Below are positions 1-5,251 of a DNA stretch of 9,844 nucleotides, one piece after another. Source of the DNA: Porticoccaceae bacterium (GTDB lineage: Bacteria > Pseudomonadota > Gammaproteobacteria > Pseudomonadales > Porticoccaceae); NCBI GenBank assembly GCA_019090225.1, contig JAHRWI010000060.1, positions 1 to 9,844 on the forward strand. The letters run 5' to 3'. The position numbers and the translations under genes are program-made. Within the stretch, counting starts at the first letter, position 1. Each line of letters starts with the position of its first letter. The notes beneath the pieces were generated by a model that had not been told where the DNA came from, did not search any database, and worked only from the letters and a program-made list of their open reading frames with translations.

Positions 1-446
1 AGGGCAGGCCGACGGTTTCCTATAAAGGTGGCACAAAGGGCTTTGTGAAAGTGCTCGACAGTAGCCATATTGCCTTTCCCCTCTACGATGGCAACGGCAT
101 GTTCCTCAGTGCTGGCAATATAAATCGTAATAATAATGTCGGTTTATTGTTTATAGACTTTGAAAACCCCCATCGCCTGCGCTTGCACGGTACAGCTACA
201 GTCAGCGCTGATGACGAATTAATGGCTGAATATCATGAAGCACAGATGATTGTCAGAATAGAAGTCCGTAATACATTTATTAATTGCCCGCGCTATATTC
301 ACCCGGTAGAAGGGCATGCCGAATCGGTTTATGTTCCCCACGAAGGTATTGAAACCCCGGACGCCGAATGGAAGTCCTGGGATATTATTGCTGACGTCGT
401 GCCGGATAAAGTCGTGTCTGAGAAGGTGGAATCTGATAACAAATAA
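1..446 (+). CDS. Pyridoxamine 5'-phosphate oxidase-fold (FMN split-barrel) family protein, 5' end missing
   Basis: The frame is open from the left edge (first full codon at position 3) to TAA at 444-446, so the true start lies outside the window. A GTG at 45 is an internal codon and not the start: the residues before it (GRPTVSYKGGTKGFVKVLD) are typical of the family and belong to the same domain. The following segment, with HIAFPLYDGNGMFLSAGNI, a stretch of hydrophobic strands (VGLLFIDFE) and RLRLHGTA, is the usual core of small flavin-binding split-barrel proteins. NCPRYIHP near residue 95 of the visible part matches the conserved C-terminal end of this subgroup. The last 20 or so residues are charged and valine-rich and look like a variable tail. 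The product is probably a cytosolic FMN-dependent oxidoreductase of unknown substrate, not the PdxH of vitamin B6 synthesis. It sits 35 bp upstream of the MOSC gene on the same strand, so co-transcription is likely. Confidence 0.85.
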   Translation, partial: GRPTVSYKGGTKGFVKVLDSSHIAFPLYDGNGMFLSAGNINRNNNVGLLFIDFENPHRLRLHGTATVSADDELMAEYHEAQMIVRIEVRNTFINCPRYIHPVEGHAESVYVPHEGIETPDAEWKSWDIIADVVPDKVVSEKVESDNK

Positions 447-481
447 CGCAAACATTAATATGACGTGTTCGGGGCAAGGGT

Positions 482-1348
482 ATGGCTGTTGATAAGCGTA
501 ATGTCGATAATAGTGGGGTCGATAACAATGAGGTTGGCAAAGTCATCGGCAGCATTGACAGGCTTGACCGATACCCGGTTAAAAGCATGCGCGGCGAGCA
601 GCTTGATCAGGCCTTTGTCGGCTACTCTGGAATCTACGGTGACCGCATATACGCGTTTAAGAGCCCAGCCGCTCCGGCATTCTTTCCCTACTTTACAGGC
701 CGAGATAAGCAGGAAATGCTGCTCTACACGCCTCGCTTTCGACACCCTGAACACGCCCGTCAGCCCCATAGCTGGGCCGAGGCAGAGACCTACAGTATAG
801 GCATCACACCTTTGTTTGGCTCCGAAGATGAGCTGGTGGTCGATGTGGAAACACCCGAGGGCCAGGTGCTCGCCATTGGTGATCCTCTGCTTATGCAGAT
901 GCTGGCAAACAACACTTCCGACTCGCCTGGGGGAAATAAACAAGGTCCCGAATTGTCTCTGTATCGCTCTGATCGGGCCTTAACGGATGGCCGCCCTATT
1001 TCGCTGATTTCTGTGCAAACGGTGCAGCAGCTGTCCGAAGAAGTTGGTATACCCATAGACGGTCGGCGCTTCAGGGCTAACATTTCTATCGATTTAGCGG
1101 GTATGGCGGGGTTTTCTGAAGACGACTTTGTTGGCAGAACCTTGAGACTGGGTGATCGGGTGGTGGTATCTATCGTCGAGCGGGATCCACGTTGTGAAAT
1201 GATTACCTTTGACCCGGATACTGGAGAGACGGAGCCAGCGATATTACGGCAGGTCAGCAAAGCCCATAACAGACTGGCCGGGGTTTATGCCGCGGTGTTA
1301 GTCGAAGGCTTGGTTGAGCCAGGGGATAGTATTTACCTGGAAAGCTAG
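482..1348 (+). CDS. MOSC domain-containing protein (MOSC_N beta-barrel plus MOSC)
   Basis: This 288-residue protein has the two-part layout of the YcbX/mARC-like group. A MOSC N-terminal beta-barrel runs from about residue 18 to 130, marked by YPVKSMRGE (31-39) and GDRIYAF (53-59). A MOSC domain follows, marked by RRFRAN (195-200) and by RDPRCEMITFDPDTGE (234-249), whose Cys238 is the conserved molybdenum-cofactor ligand position. Family members bind molybdenum cofactor and act in sulfur transfer or in reduction of N-hydroxylated compounds. The substrate here is unknown. The first 17 residues (with VDNSGVDNNE) are low in complexity and not part of the domain. A GGGG stretch at 471-474 lies 7 bases before the ATG, which supports this start, though a later start near residue 18 cannot be excluded. 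The gene follows the PPOX-fold gene closely and converges on the nitroreductase gene with a 15-bp gap. Confidence 0.88.
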   Translation: MAVDKRNVDNSGVDNNEVGKVIGSIDRLDRYPVKSMRGEQLDQAFVGYSGIYGDRIYAFKSPAAPAFFPYFTGRDKQEMLLYTPRFRHPEHARQPHSWAEAETYSIGITPLFGSEDELVVDVETPEGQVLAIGDPLLMQMLANNTSDSPGGNKQGPELSLYRSDRALTDGRPISLISVQTVQQLSEEVGIPIDGRRFRANISIDLAGMAGFSEDDFVGRTLRLGDRVVVSIVERDPRCEMITFDPDTGETEPAILRQVSKAHNRLAGVYAAVLVEGLVEPGDSIYLES

Positions 1349-1363
1349 TTGCTCTTTTGTTTC

Positions 1364-1377
1364 TTACGGTTTCGTAA
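1364..1377. repeat. Small inverted repeat at the convergent MOSC/nitroreductase gene ends
   Basis: TTACG-GTTT-CGTAA is a 5-bp stem with a 4-base loop. It includes the nitroreductase stop codon and lies 16 bases after the MOSC stop. No U-tract follows it on either strand, so it would be a poor intrinsic terminator. It is listed because it is the only structure between the two convergent genes. Confidence 0.3.
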
Positions 1378-2032
1378 ATACCTCGCCATCAAATTGTTCC
1401 AAAGTTGCAATGTCTTCCACGCTCCGTCGTTTCAGTTTAGAGAGTTGTTTTATCGGCTTGCTAATGGGTGTGACGGCACAGACGGCATAATGCTCTGGAA
1501 TACGGAGAAGTTTTTGAACCTCAGGCTCACTCGCTGCAGGCAGGGTCGTGAGCGTACCGCCGAAGCCTGCCTGACGAGCGCCGAGCAAAACGTTCCAGAC
1601 GAAGGGATAAATCGAAGCGCCACTGATAATGCCGACCCGATTCAGGTGCTGATCCATCGACGCCACTTCCCGTAGATCCACCAAAAACACCAATACCACG
1701 GCTGCCTCTGTATAGTGACTAAGTAGCAAGTCCGGAACGATAGCCTGGTCGATTTGTTGTTGGCTGACCTTGCTCGGAATAATAGTATTCCAGGGGTTTT
1801 CGCCCGCTTGCACCTGGGCCATATAGCGTTTTGCGGCAGGTTCAGCGAGTTTGGCCAGGCTTTGCCTGGTAGCCAGCTCTCTGATGATAATGACTCGATT
1901 ACCCTGGCGATTGCCGCCGCTGGGCGCAAAGCGGGCGTGGTCGATAATGTCGTAGAGTATCTGGTCAGGCAGGTTTTCTTCGGTGTAGTCCCGTGCGGCG
2001 AAGGTGGTGCGCATGACATCGTTTAATTCCAT
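1364..2032 (-). CDS. Nitroreductase family protein (FMN-dependent)
   Basis: This is a complete 222-residue protein of usual family length. The N-terminal FMN phosphate-binding arginines are in MRTTFAARDYTEE (R8 and R14), and the PSGGNRQ motif at 37-43 is the Ser-x-x-Asn-x-Gln type flavin contact. The AGFGGTLTTLP loop at 155-165 matches the second conserved flavin-binding segment. The C-terminal KRRSVEDIATLEQFDGE resembles the Arg-lys-pro/ser-val-glu-glu end of the family. It is expected to be a cytosolic homodimer that uses NAD(P)H and FMN to reduce nitro compounds, quinones or enones; the substrate is not visible. It is transcribed towards the MOSC gene and divergently from the zinc-ribbon gene. 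The sequence before the ATG has no strong Shine-Dalgarno motif (only a GGAC-like stretch), but no other in-frame start fits the family N-terminus better. Confidence 0.9.
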   Translation of the reverse strand: MELNDVMRTTFAARDYTEENLPDQILYDIIDHARFAPSGGNRQGNRVIIIRELATRQSLAKLAEPAAKRYMAQVQAGENPWNTIIPSKVSQQQIDQAIVPDLLLSHYTEAAVVLVFLVDLREVASMDQHLNRVGIISGASIYPFVWNVLLGARQAGFGGTLTTLPAASEPEVQKLLRIPEHYAVCAVTPISKPIKQLSKLKRRSVEDIATLEQFDGEVFTKP

Positions 2033-2198
2033 GGTGATAGTCCAATATATTGTTATATTAATTGCAAGGGTCAGGATACGGTCGTGCCTAATACCCGAAT
2101 TTTCGACTCTATAATCCTAAGTCTCTCTCAAATAATCAGTTAATGCCACTATCGGGGAGGTCTTGTCTCAACGCTAGTGGGGAAATGCCACCTGCTAA

Positions 2199-2226
2199 TT
2201 GACACAAAGCCGCACTAATGTATAAA
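2199..2226 (+). promoter_or_regulatory. Predicted sigma70 promoter of the zinc-ribbon gene
   Basis: A perfect -35 hexamer TTGACA (2199-2204) is followed by a 16-base spacer and a -10 hexamer TATAAA (2221-2226). Transcription would start near 2233, about 40 bases before the GTG start at 2274. This is the best match to a housekeeping promoter seen in the window. Confidence 0.6.
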
Positions 2227-2273
2227 TGCACCCTCAAACGACGTAATAATAAATCTGGGAGAGGAACGATACT

Positions 2274-2651
2274 GTGGAATGTCCAAAATGCAGCAGACCA
2301 ATGGAAAGCAAAACGTTTAAAAGCATCGAGCTAGATCGATGCACAGGCTGCTACGGCATATTTTGTGGCCAGGAAGCGATAGAGGGCGGCAAAGATGTCT
2401 GGCTGTCCGAAGCGGTACTAGATGTCGGTTATGAAAGCACTGGGGAACGTTACGATAAAGTTGACGATATTAATTGTCCAGCATGCGATGTGAAGATGGA
2501 TAAAATTTCTGACCCGGTTCAGACCCATATCTGGATGGAAGCTTGTCCACAATGTAACAAGGTATTCCTTGATGCCGGTGAGTTTACCGATCTTAAACAT
2601 AATACGATGCTGGATAAATTTCGGGACTGGCGTAAAGGTTTGCGAAAGTAA
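2274..2651 (+). CDS. Small protein with two zf-TFIIB-type zinc ribbons
   Basis: This 125-residue protein holds two repeats of a zinc ribbon. The first uses Cys3, Cys6, Cys23 and Cys26 (CPKC and CTGC). The second uses Cys68, Cys71, Cys91 and Cys94 (CPAC and CPQC) and ends in VFLDAGEFTDL, the signature of the zf-TFIIB family. The matching position after the first ribbon reads IFCGQEAIEGG, so that copy has drifted. A GTG start is chosen because a strong GGAGAGGA ribosome-binding site (2258-2265) lies 8 bases upstream and the first ribbon begins at the second residue. No signal peptide or membrane segment is seen. Function is not known for this family; metal binding and nucleic-acid or protein contact are inferred only from the fold. 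It has its own promoter and a hairpin after the stop, so it is probably transcribed alone. Confidence 0.85.
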   Translation: MECPKCSRPMESKTFKSIELDRCTGCYGIFCGQEAIEGGKDVWLSEAVLDVGYESTGERYDKVDDINCPACDVKMDKISDPVQTHIWMEACPQCNKVFLDAGEFTDLKHNTMLDKFRDWRKGLRK

Positions 2652-2681
2652 TATTGGTTCGAAAATTATTTTAATTGATGA

Positions 2682-2704
2682 GAGCCGGGTGTTATGTCCG
2701 GCTT
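2682..2704 (+). terminator. Possible terminator hairpin after the zinc-ribbon gene
   Basis: AGCCGG (2683-2688) pairs with CCGGCT (2698-2703) around a 9-base loop, with a further G-T pair outside. It begins 31 bases after the TAA. The downstream stretch (TTAATTCC) is AT-rich but not a true T run, so termination may be weak. Confidence 0.42.
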
Positions 2705-2853
2705 AATTCCTTGAGTTTGCGTGTTCTGGAAAGTCTGCAAAAATCAACATTGACGAAAGCACGATTACAACCCTCTTATAAAAACTCCTCTATTACAGGT
2801 CCCGTGTGGCAAATTTTGATAGTTAAGCCGCCTGGAGGAAACCTCTCTTAAAA

Positions 2854-2863
2854 GGTATATACC
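2854..2863. repeat. Perfect 10-bp palindrome in the zinc-ribbon/lexA 3' intergenic region
   Basis: GGTATATACC is a perfect palindrome lying between the convergent ends of the zinc-ribbon gene and lexA. No start codon is close by, so it is not an obvious operator for either neighbour. Its role is unknown, and a match this short may be chance. Confidence 0.3.
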
Positions 2864-2880
2864 ACGGATTCTTTTGCAGT

Positions 2881-2897
2881 GGATGCAGTTCTCATCC
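2881..2897 (-). terminator. Weak candidate hairpin downstream of lexA
   Basis: GGATG (2881-2885) and CATCC (2893-2897) form a 5-bp stem with a 7-base loop, about 30 bases past the lexA stop on the minus strand. No U-tract follows in that direction, so an intrinsic terminator is doubtful. Confidence 0.22.
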
Positions 2898-2927
2898 CTT
2901 GATGCAAATCCTGAAATTTAAACCAGC

Positions 2928-3533
2928 TTAGTGAGTTCGTAGAACCCCCACATAAAGACCTTCGATAGCAAACTCCTGTTCCCGTAAATCGACTTCTATT
3001 GGTTGGTAGTCAGGGTTCTCTGGTAATAAGGCGATTACGTAGCGGCTGCGGGTTTTTTTAAGTCGCTTGACGGTAACTTCATCATCAATTCTGGCGACAA
3101 TAATCTGGCCATTTTCTGCGAGGGGTGTTTGGTGAACGGCGAGCAGGTCGCCATCAAGTATGCCGATGTCGCGCATGCTTTGGCCTTTGACGCGCAACAG
3201 GAAATCAGCTCTTGGATGGAAAAGCGAGGCGGGCACTTCACAGTAATCTTCAATATTCTGTTCGGCCAGAATGGGGTCGCCTGCAGCCACCTGACCCACG
3301 ATAGGTAGCCCTTGAGGCGGGGTGATCAGGCGAATGCCCCGCGAAGCGCCTGGAGTCATTTCAATCACGCCTTTGCGGGCCAGTGCGCGTAAGTGTTCTT
3401 CTGAGGCGTTGGCTGAGCGAAAGCCGAATTCGGTGGCGATTTCAGCACGGGTGGGTGGAAAACCTGTAGAGCTAAGGGTTTGCTCGATGAATTCTAGAAT
3501 TTGGGCCTGACGCCGAGTCAGTTTGTCGTTCAT
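2928..3533 (-). CDS. lexA: LexA, SOS-response transcriptional repressor and self-cleaving protease
   Basis: This 201-residue protein is collinear with E. coli LexA. The N-terminal winged helix (about residues 1-70) includes the recognition region ATEFGFRSANASEEHLRAL. The Ala84-Gly85 cleavage site is in QVAAGDP. The S24-type protease domain carries the catalytic Ser119 (KGQSMRD) and Lys156 (DDEVTVKRLKK), at the same numbers as in E. coli. LexA represses DNA-repair genes, and RecA filaments on single-stranded DNA trigger its self-cleavage. The ATG at 3533 is chosen over an open frame running 80 codons further upstream: it has a GGAG site 6 bases before it (complement of 3540-3543), it matches the LexA N-terminus, and the longer form would cross the SOS box and promoter. 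No sulA-like gene follows; the next gene is convergent. An SOS box at 3551-3570 indicates autoregulation. Confidence 0.98.
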   Translation of the reverse strand: MNDKLTRRQAQILEFIEQTLSSTGFPPTRAEIATEFGFRSANASEEHLRALARKGVIEMTPGASRGIRLITPPQGLPIVGQVAAGDPILAEQNIEDYCEVPASLFHPRADFLLRVKGQSMRDIGILDGDLLAVHQTPLAENGQIIVARIDDEVTVKRLKKTRSRYVIALLPENPDYQPIEVDLREQEFAIEGLYVGVLRTH

Positions 3534-3550
3534 GATCTGCTCCATTTTAA

Positions 3551-3570
3551 TACTGTAATTATATCCAGTA
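3551..3570 (-). promoter_or_regulatory. SOS box (LexA operator) of lexA
   Basis: TACTGTAATTATATCCAGTA on the plus strand is an almost symmetrical CTG-N10-CAG site with the flanking TA on both sides, as in the gammaproteobacterial consensus. It starts 18 bases upstream of the lexA ATG and overlaps the predicted -10 hexamer, the classical arrangement for LexA autorepression. Because the gene on the other strand begins about 65 bases away, LexA bound here could also affect that side. Confidence 0.92.
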
Positions 3571-3585
3571 TAAAGAATTTCACAA
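3558..3585 (-). promoter_or_regulatory. Predicted lexA promoter overlapping the SOS box
   Basis: On the minus strand TTGTGA (complement of 3580-3585) and a perfect TATAAT (complement of 3558-3563) are separated by 16 bases. The -10 lies inside the SOS box, so LexA binding would block RNA polymerase. Confidence 0.6.
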
Positions 3586-3634
3586 GGTAGGGCTTGACTA
3601 TCTATACTCATCGTTGTGTCGGCTGTGGGTGAAA

Positions 3635-4170
3635 ATGATGGATGAAACCAAAGTGCCGGAGGCGTGGCGTGTGTTGCGTATTCAATCGGAGTTGGTGGAT
3701 GGGATAGAGACATTGGCCAAACTTGGCCAGGCAGTGACGGTATTCGGTAGCGCGAGGATGCAGGAGGGGGCACGCTGGTACGAAGAAGCCGAGAAATTAG
3801 GACAGTTGTTGGGTAACGAAAATATACCGGTGATAACGGGCGGTGGTTCAGGGGTTATGGAGGCAGCCAACAAAGGTTGTCATGGTACCCCGGCCAGTAC
3901 AGTCGGGCTTAATATCACCTTGCCGATGGAGCAAAAGCCCAACCGCTTTCAGGGCATTAGCCTGGAGTTTCGCTATTTTTTGTCCGCAAGTTCATGTTCG
4001 TTAAACATGCCGTCGGCTTTGTAGTTTTCCCGGGCGGTTATGGCACCCTGGACGAATTATTTGAGGCGCTGACCCTGGTGCAGACTGACAAGGTCAGGCC
4101 ATTTCCAATTGTGATGGTAGGGCAAGAATACTGGCAGGGACTACAGCTCTGGACGCAGGAGCTTGCTTAG
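3635..4170 (+). pseudogene. LOG-family (TIGR00730/lysine decarboxylase-like Rossmann) gene broken by a frameshift
   Basis: Reading from ATG 3635 gives EAWRVLRIQSELVDGIETL, then a Rossmann core with VTVFGSAR, VITGGGSGVMEAANKG and GLNITLPMEQKPN, ending in LEFRYF. After this the frame turns into unrelated residues and stops at 4024. In the next frame the family continues without a gap: FVRKFMFVKHAVGFV, then the catalytic-type PGGYGTLDE motif and FEALTLVQTDK. The switch is at the six-T run 3976-3981, where seven Ts would restore LEFRYFFVRK. The second half then ends at tandem TAG-TGA (4168-4173), about 30 or more residues earlier than typical relatives of this subgroup. LOG enzymes release cytokinin-type bases from nucleoside monophosphates; bacterial members of this long type have poorly known roles. 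An in-frame TTG at 3614 is an alternative start. A sequencing error in the T run could explain the frameshift but not the early double stop. Confidence 0.82.
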
Positions 4171-4250
4171 TGACTCGGCAATGGTGACGCTTTAATCGGT
4201 TTGCACACGGCCAGCGTTTCGGTGGCTTATAGCCAACTTGGCACTATAGG

Positions 4251-4871
4251 CTATTTTTCAAGGCCATGGGCGAGTAAGGAAATCATCTCGTCAGCGACTT
4301 CTTCTGTGGTCATCTCACCATCAATCTGATACCAGCGGGTCATCCAGTGGATAGCGCCGAGCATGGTAAAGGTGACTATTTTCGGGTTGCACTGACGTAG
4401 TGATCCATCCTTGACCCCGCTTTCTATTATGTTTCGTGTCGCGGTATCAAGTTCGGTATAGAGGGGGTCGATCTGGGCCAGATATTTATCGGATAGGGGT
4501 TCAGGACCGGGGCTGGACACGCAGCGGCCAAACTCATCATCAAAAACAGAGGTGAAGACGTGGATGAAGCGTTTGAGCTTATCGGCACCCGATAAATCAG
4601 AACTCTGGATTTGTTCTATTTTTTCCAGCAATTGAGTTATTGCTGTAAGCAGGCATTGAAAGAGAATATCTTCTTTATTTTCAATGTAGTAATAGAGGGT
4701 CGGTTTGGTTACCTGCAGTTCGTCGGCTAGTTCGTTGAGCGAGGTTTCGCGAAAACCTCGCTGATTAAACAGTCTCGCCGCAGTTTTTAAAATCGCCATT
4801 CTTTTCAGCTCGTGCTGGACATCTTTACTCTGAATGGTTTTCCCCCAGCGGGTTTTATTGGTTTTATTCAT
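4251..4871 (-). CDS. TetR/AcrR family transcriptional regulator
   Basis: This 206-residue protein has a TetR-type DNA-binding domain at about residues 25-72: MAILKTAARLFNQRGF, then the helix-turn-helix SLNELADELQVTKPTLYYY and ENKEDIL. The rest is an all-helical ligand-binding and dimer domain with several Trp, Met and Phe residues (HWMTRWYQ, 175-182) that could line a hydrophobic pocket. About 24 basic residues precede the first helix, which is longer than usual; Met25 (codon at 4799) is an alternative start. The gene points away from the hydratase/dehydrogenase genes across a 380-bp gap, the usual layout for a local TetR repressor of fatty-acyl or related metabolism. The ligand is most simply an acyl-CoA or a pathway intermediate, but that is inference. 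Its stop lies 80 bp from the end of the broken LOG gene. Confidence 0.9.
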   Translation of the reverse strand: MNKTNKTRWGKTIQSKDVQHELKRMAILKTAARLFNQRGFRETSLNELADELQVTKPTLYYYIENKEDILFQCLLTAITQLLEKIEQIQSSDLSGADKLKRFIHVFTSVFDDEFGRCVSSPGPEPLSDKYLAQIDPLYTELDTATRNIIESGVKDGSLRQCNPKIVTFTMLGAIHWMTRWYQIDGEMTTEEVADEMISLLAHGLEK

Positions 4872-4904
4872 AAGGACCTGGAAAGCTATTTTTTGAGATT
4901 GCAG

Positions 4905-4919
4905 CTTATATTAAATAAG
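4905..4919. promoter_or_regulatory. AT-rich inverted repeat upstream of the TetR gene (possible operator)
   Basis: CTTAT (4905-4909) and ATAAG (4915-4919) form an inverted repeat with a 5-base AT spacer, 34 bases before the TetR ATG on the minus strand. The position suits the -10 region or an autoregulatory operator. In AT-rich DNA a match this short can be chance. Confidence 0.28.
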
Positions 4920-4936
4920 TGCTAATGGCCATTTTT

Positions 4937-4962
4937 AGGTAACCTGATCTACCCTTGGGTAG
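4937..4962. promoter_or_regulatory. Candidate TetR operator: two adjacent inverted repeats
   Basis: AGGTAACCT (4937-4945, arms AGGT/ACCT) is followed three bases later by CTACCC-TT-GGGTAG (4949-4962), a perfect 6-bp inverted repeat with a 2-base centre. It lies about 66-91 bases upstream of the TetR start, in the control region of the divergent pair. TetR-family proteins commonly bind inverted repeats of about this size. Assignment to this TetR is inference from position. Confidence 0.38.
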
Positions 4963-5128
4963 GCATTTCTAATTCTATTAAAAGAGCCTTTAAAAACAGG
5001 GCGTTGTGTAGTCGTTATAGGTTTTCCTCTAACTTACGATTAGTTTGTGCGGCAGTATTGTTCTAAGGGTAACAATACCGACCCAGGTTGGCGGTTATAT
5101 TTTCTTTGCCCTTCGGAATAGTCATAGC

Positions 5129-5156
5129 GCTTAGCCCGTAACGACGGGCGCGAAGC
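5129..5156 (+). repeat. Strong GC-rich hairpin in the hydratase operon upstream region
   Basis: GCCCGT (5134-5139) and ACGGGC (5144-5149) pair perfectly around the 4-base loop AACG. An outer GCTT (5129-5132) can pair with AAGC (5153-5156) across a small asymmetric bulge. No T run follows, so it does not look like an ordinary intrinsic terminator. It could be a structured leader element, part of a small RNA or a protein-binding palindrome. Confidence 0.45.
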
Positions 5157-5229
5157 TCATCAGGAAATCTGTCGAATACCCTTGTTTTGCTATTCAGGTG
5201 AAGCTACATTGACCGGCTTTTGGTATTGA

Positions 5230-5244
5230 GAGCAGCATCTGCTC
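5230..5244 (+). promoter_or_regulatory. Inverted repeat in the translation-start region of the first hydratase gene
   Basis: GAGCAG-CAT-CTGCTC is a perfect 6-bp inverted repeat ending 7 bases before the ATG at 5252, where a ribosome-binding site would lie. No Shine-Dalgarno motif is visible there. It may be an operator or an RNA hairpin affecting translation. Confidence 0.35.
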
Positions 5245-5251
5245 GAGTCCT

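Larger units (their letters stand above)
4872..5251. other. 380-bp divergent intergenic region between the TetR gene and the hydratase operon
   Basis: No convincing coding frame was found here on either strand. The region holds several inverted repeats, annotated separately: an AT-rich one near the TetR start, CTACCC/GGGTAG in the left third, a strong GC hairpin at 5134-5149 and a 6-bp repeat just before the hydratase start. I could not find a clear -35/-10 pair for either direction. The best plus-strand candidate, TTGTTT with TACATT 17 bases later (around 5183-5211), is weak. The length is more than a simple two-promoter gap needs. Confidence 0.6.

Noticed and set aside
455..943. 162-codon minus-strand frame inside the MOSC gene
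   Set aside because: It is the shadow of a well-supported MOSC gene and shows no recognisable domain.
790..1260. 156-codon minus-strand frame inside the MOSC gene
   Set aside because: Serine-rich composition is typical of an antisense shadow, and the MOSC motifs lie on the other strand.
1349..1675. Plus-strand frame opposite the nitroreductase
   Set aside because: The minus strand encodes a clear nitroreductase; this frame has no family features.
3534..3773. 80-codon upstream extension of the lexA frame
   Set aside because: It would run through the promoter and SOS box, has no homology to LexA, and the internal ATG at 3533 has a proper ribosome-binding site.
3970..3985. Programmed frameshift in the LOG gene
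   Set aside because: The T run does not sit in a standard X-XXY-YYZ slippery context with a clear downstream stem-loop, and the gene also ends early, so decay or a sequencing error is simpler.
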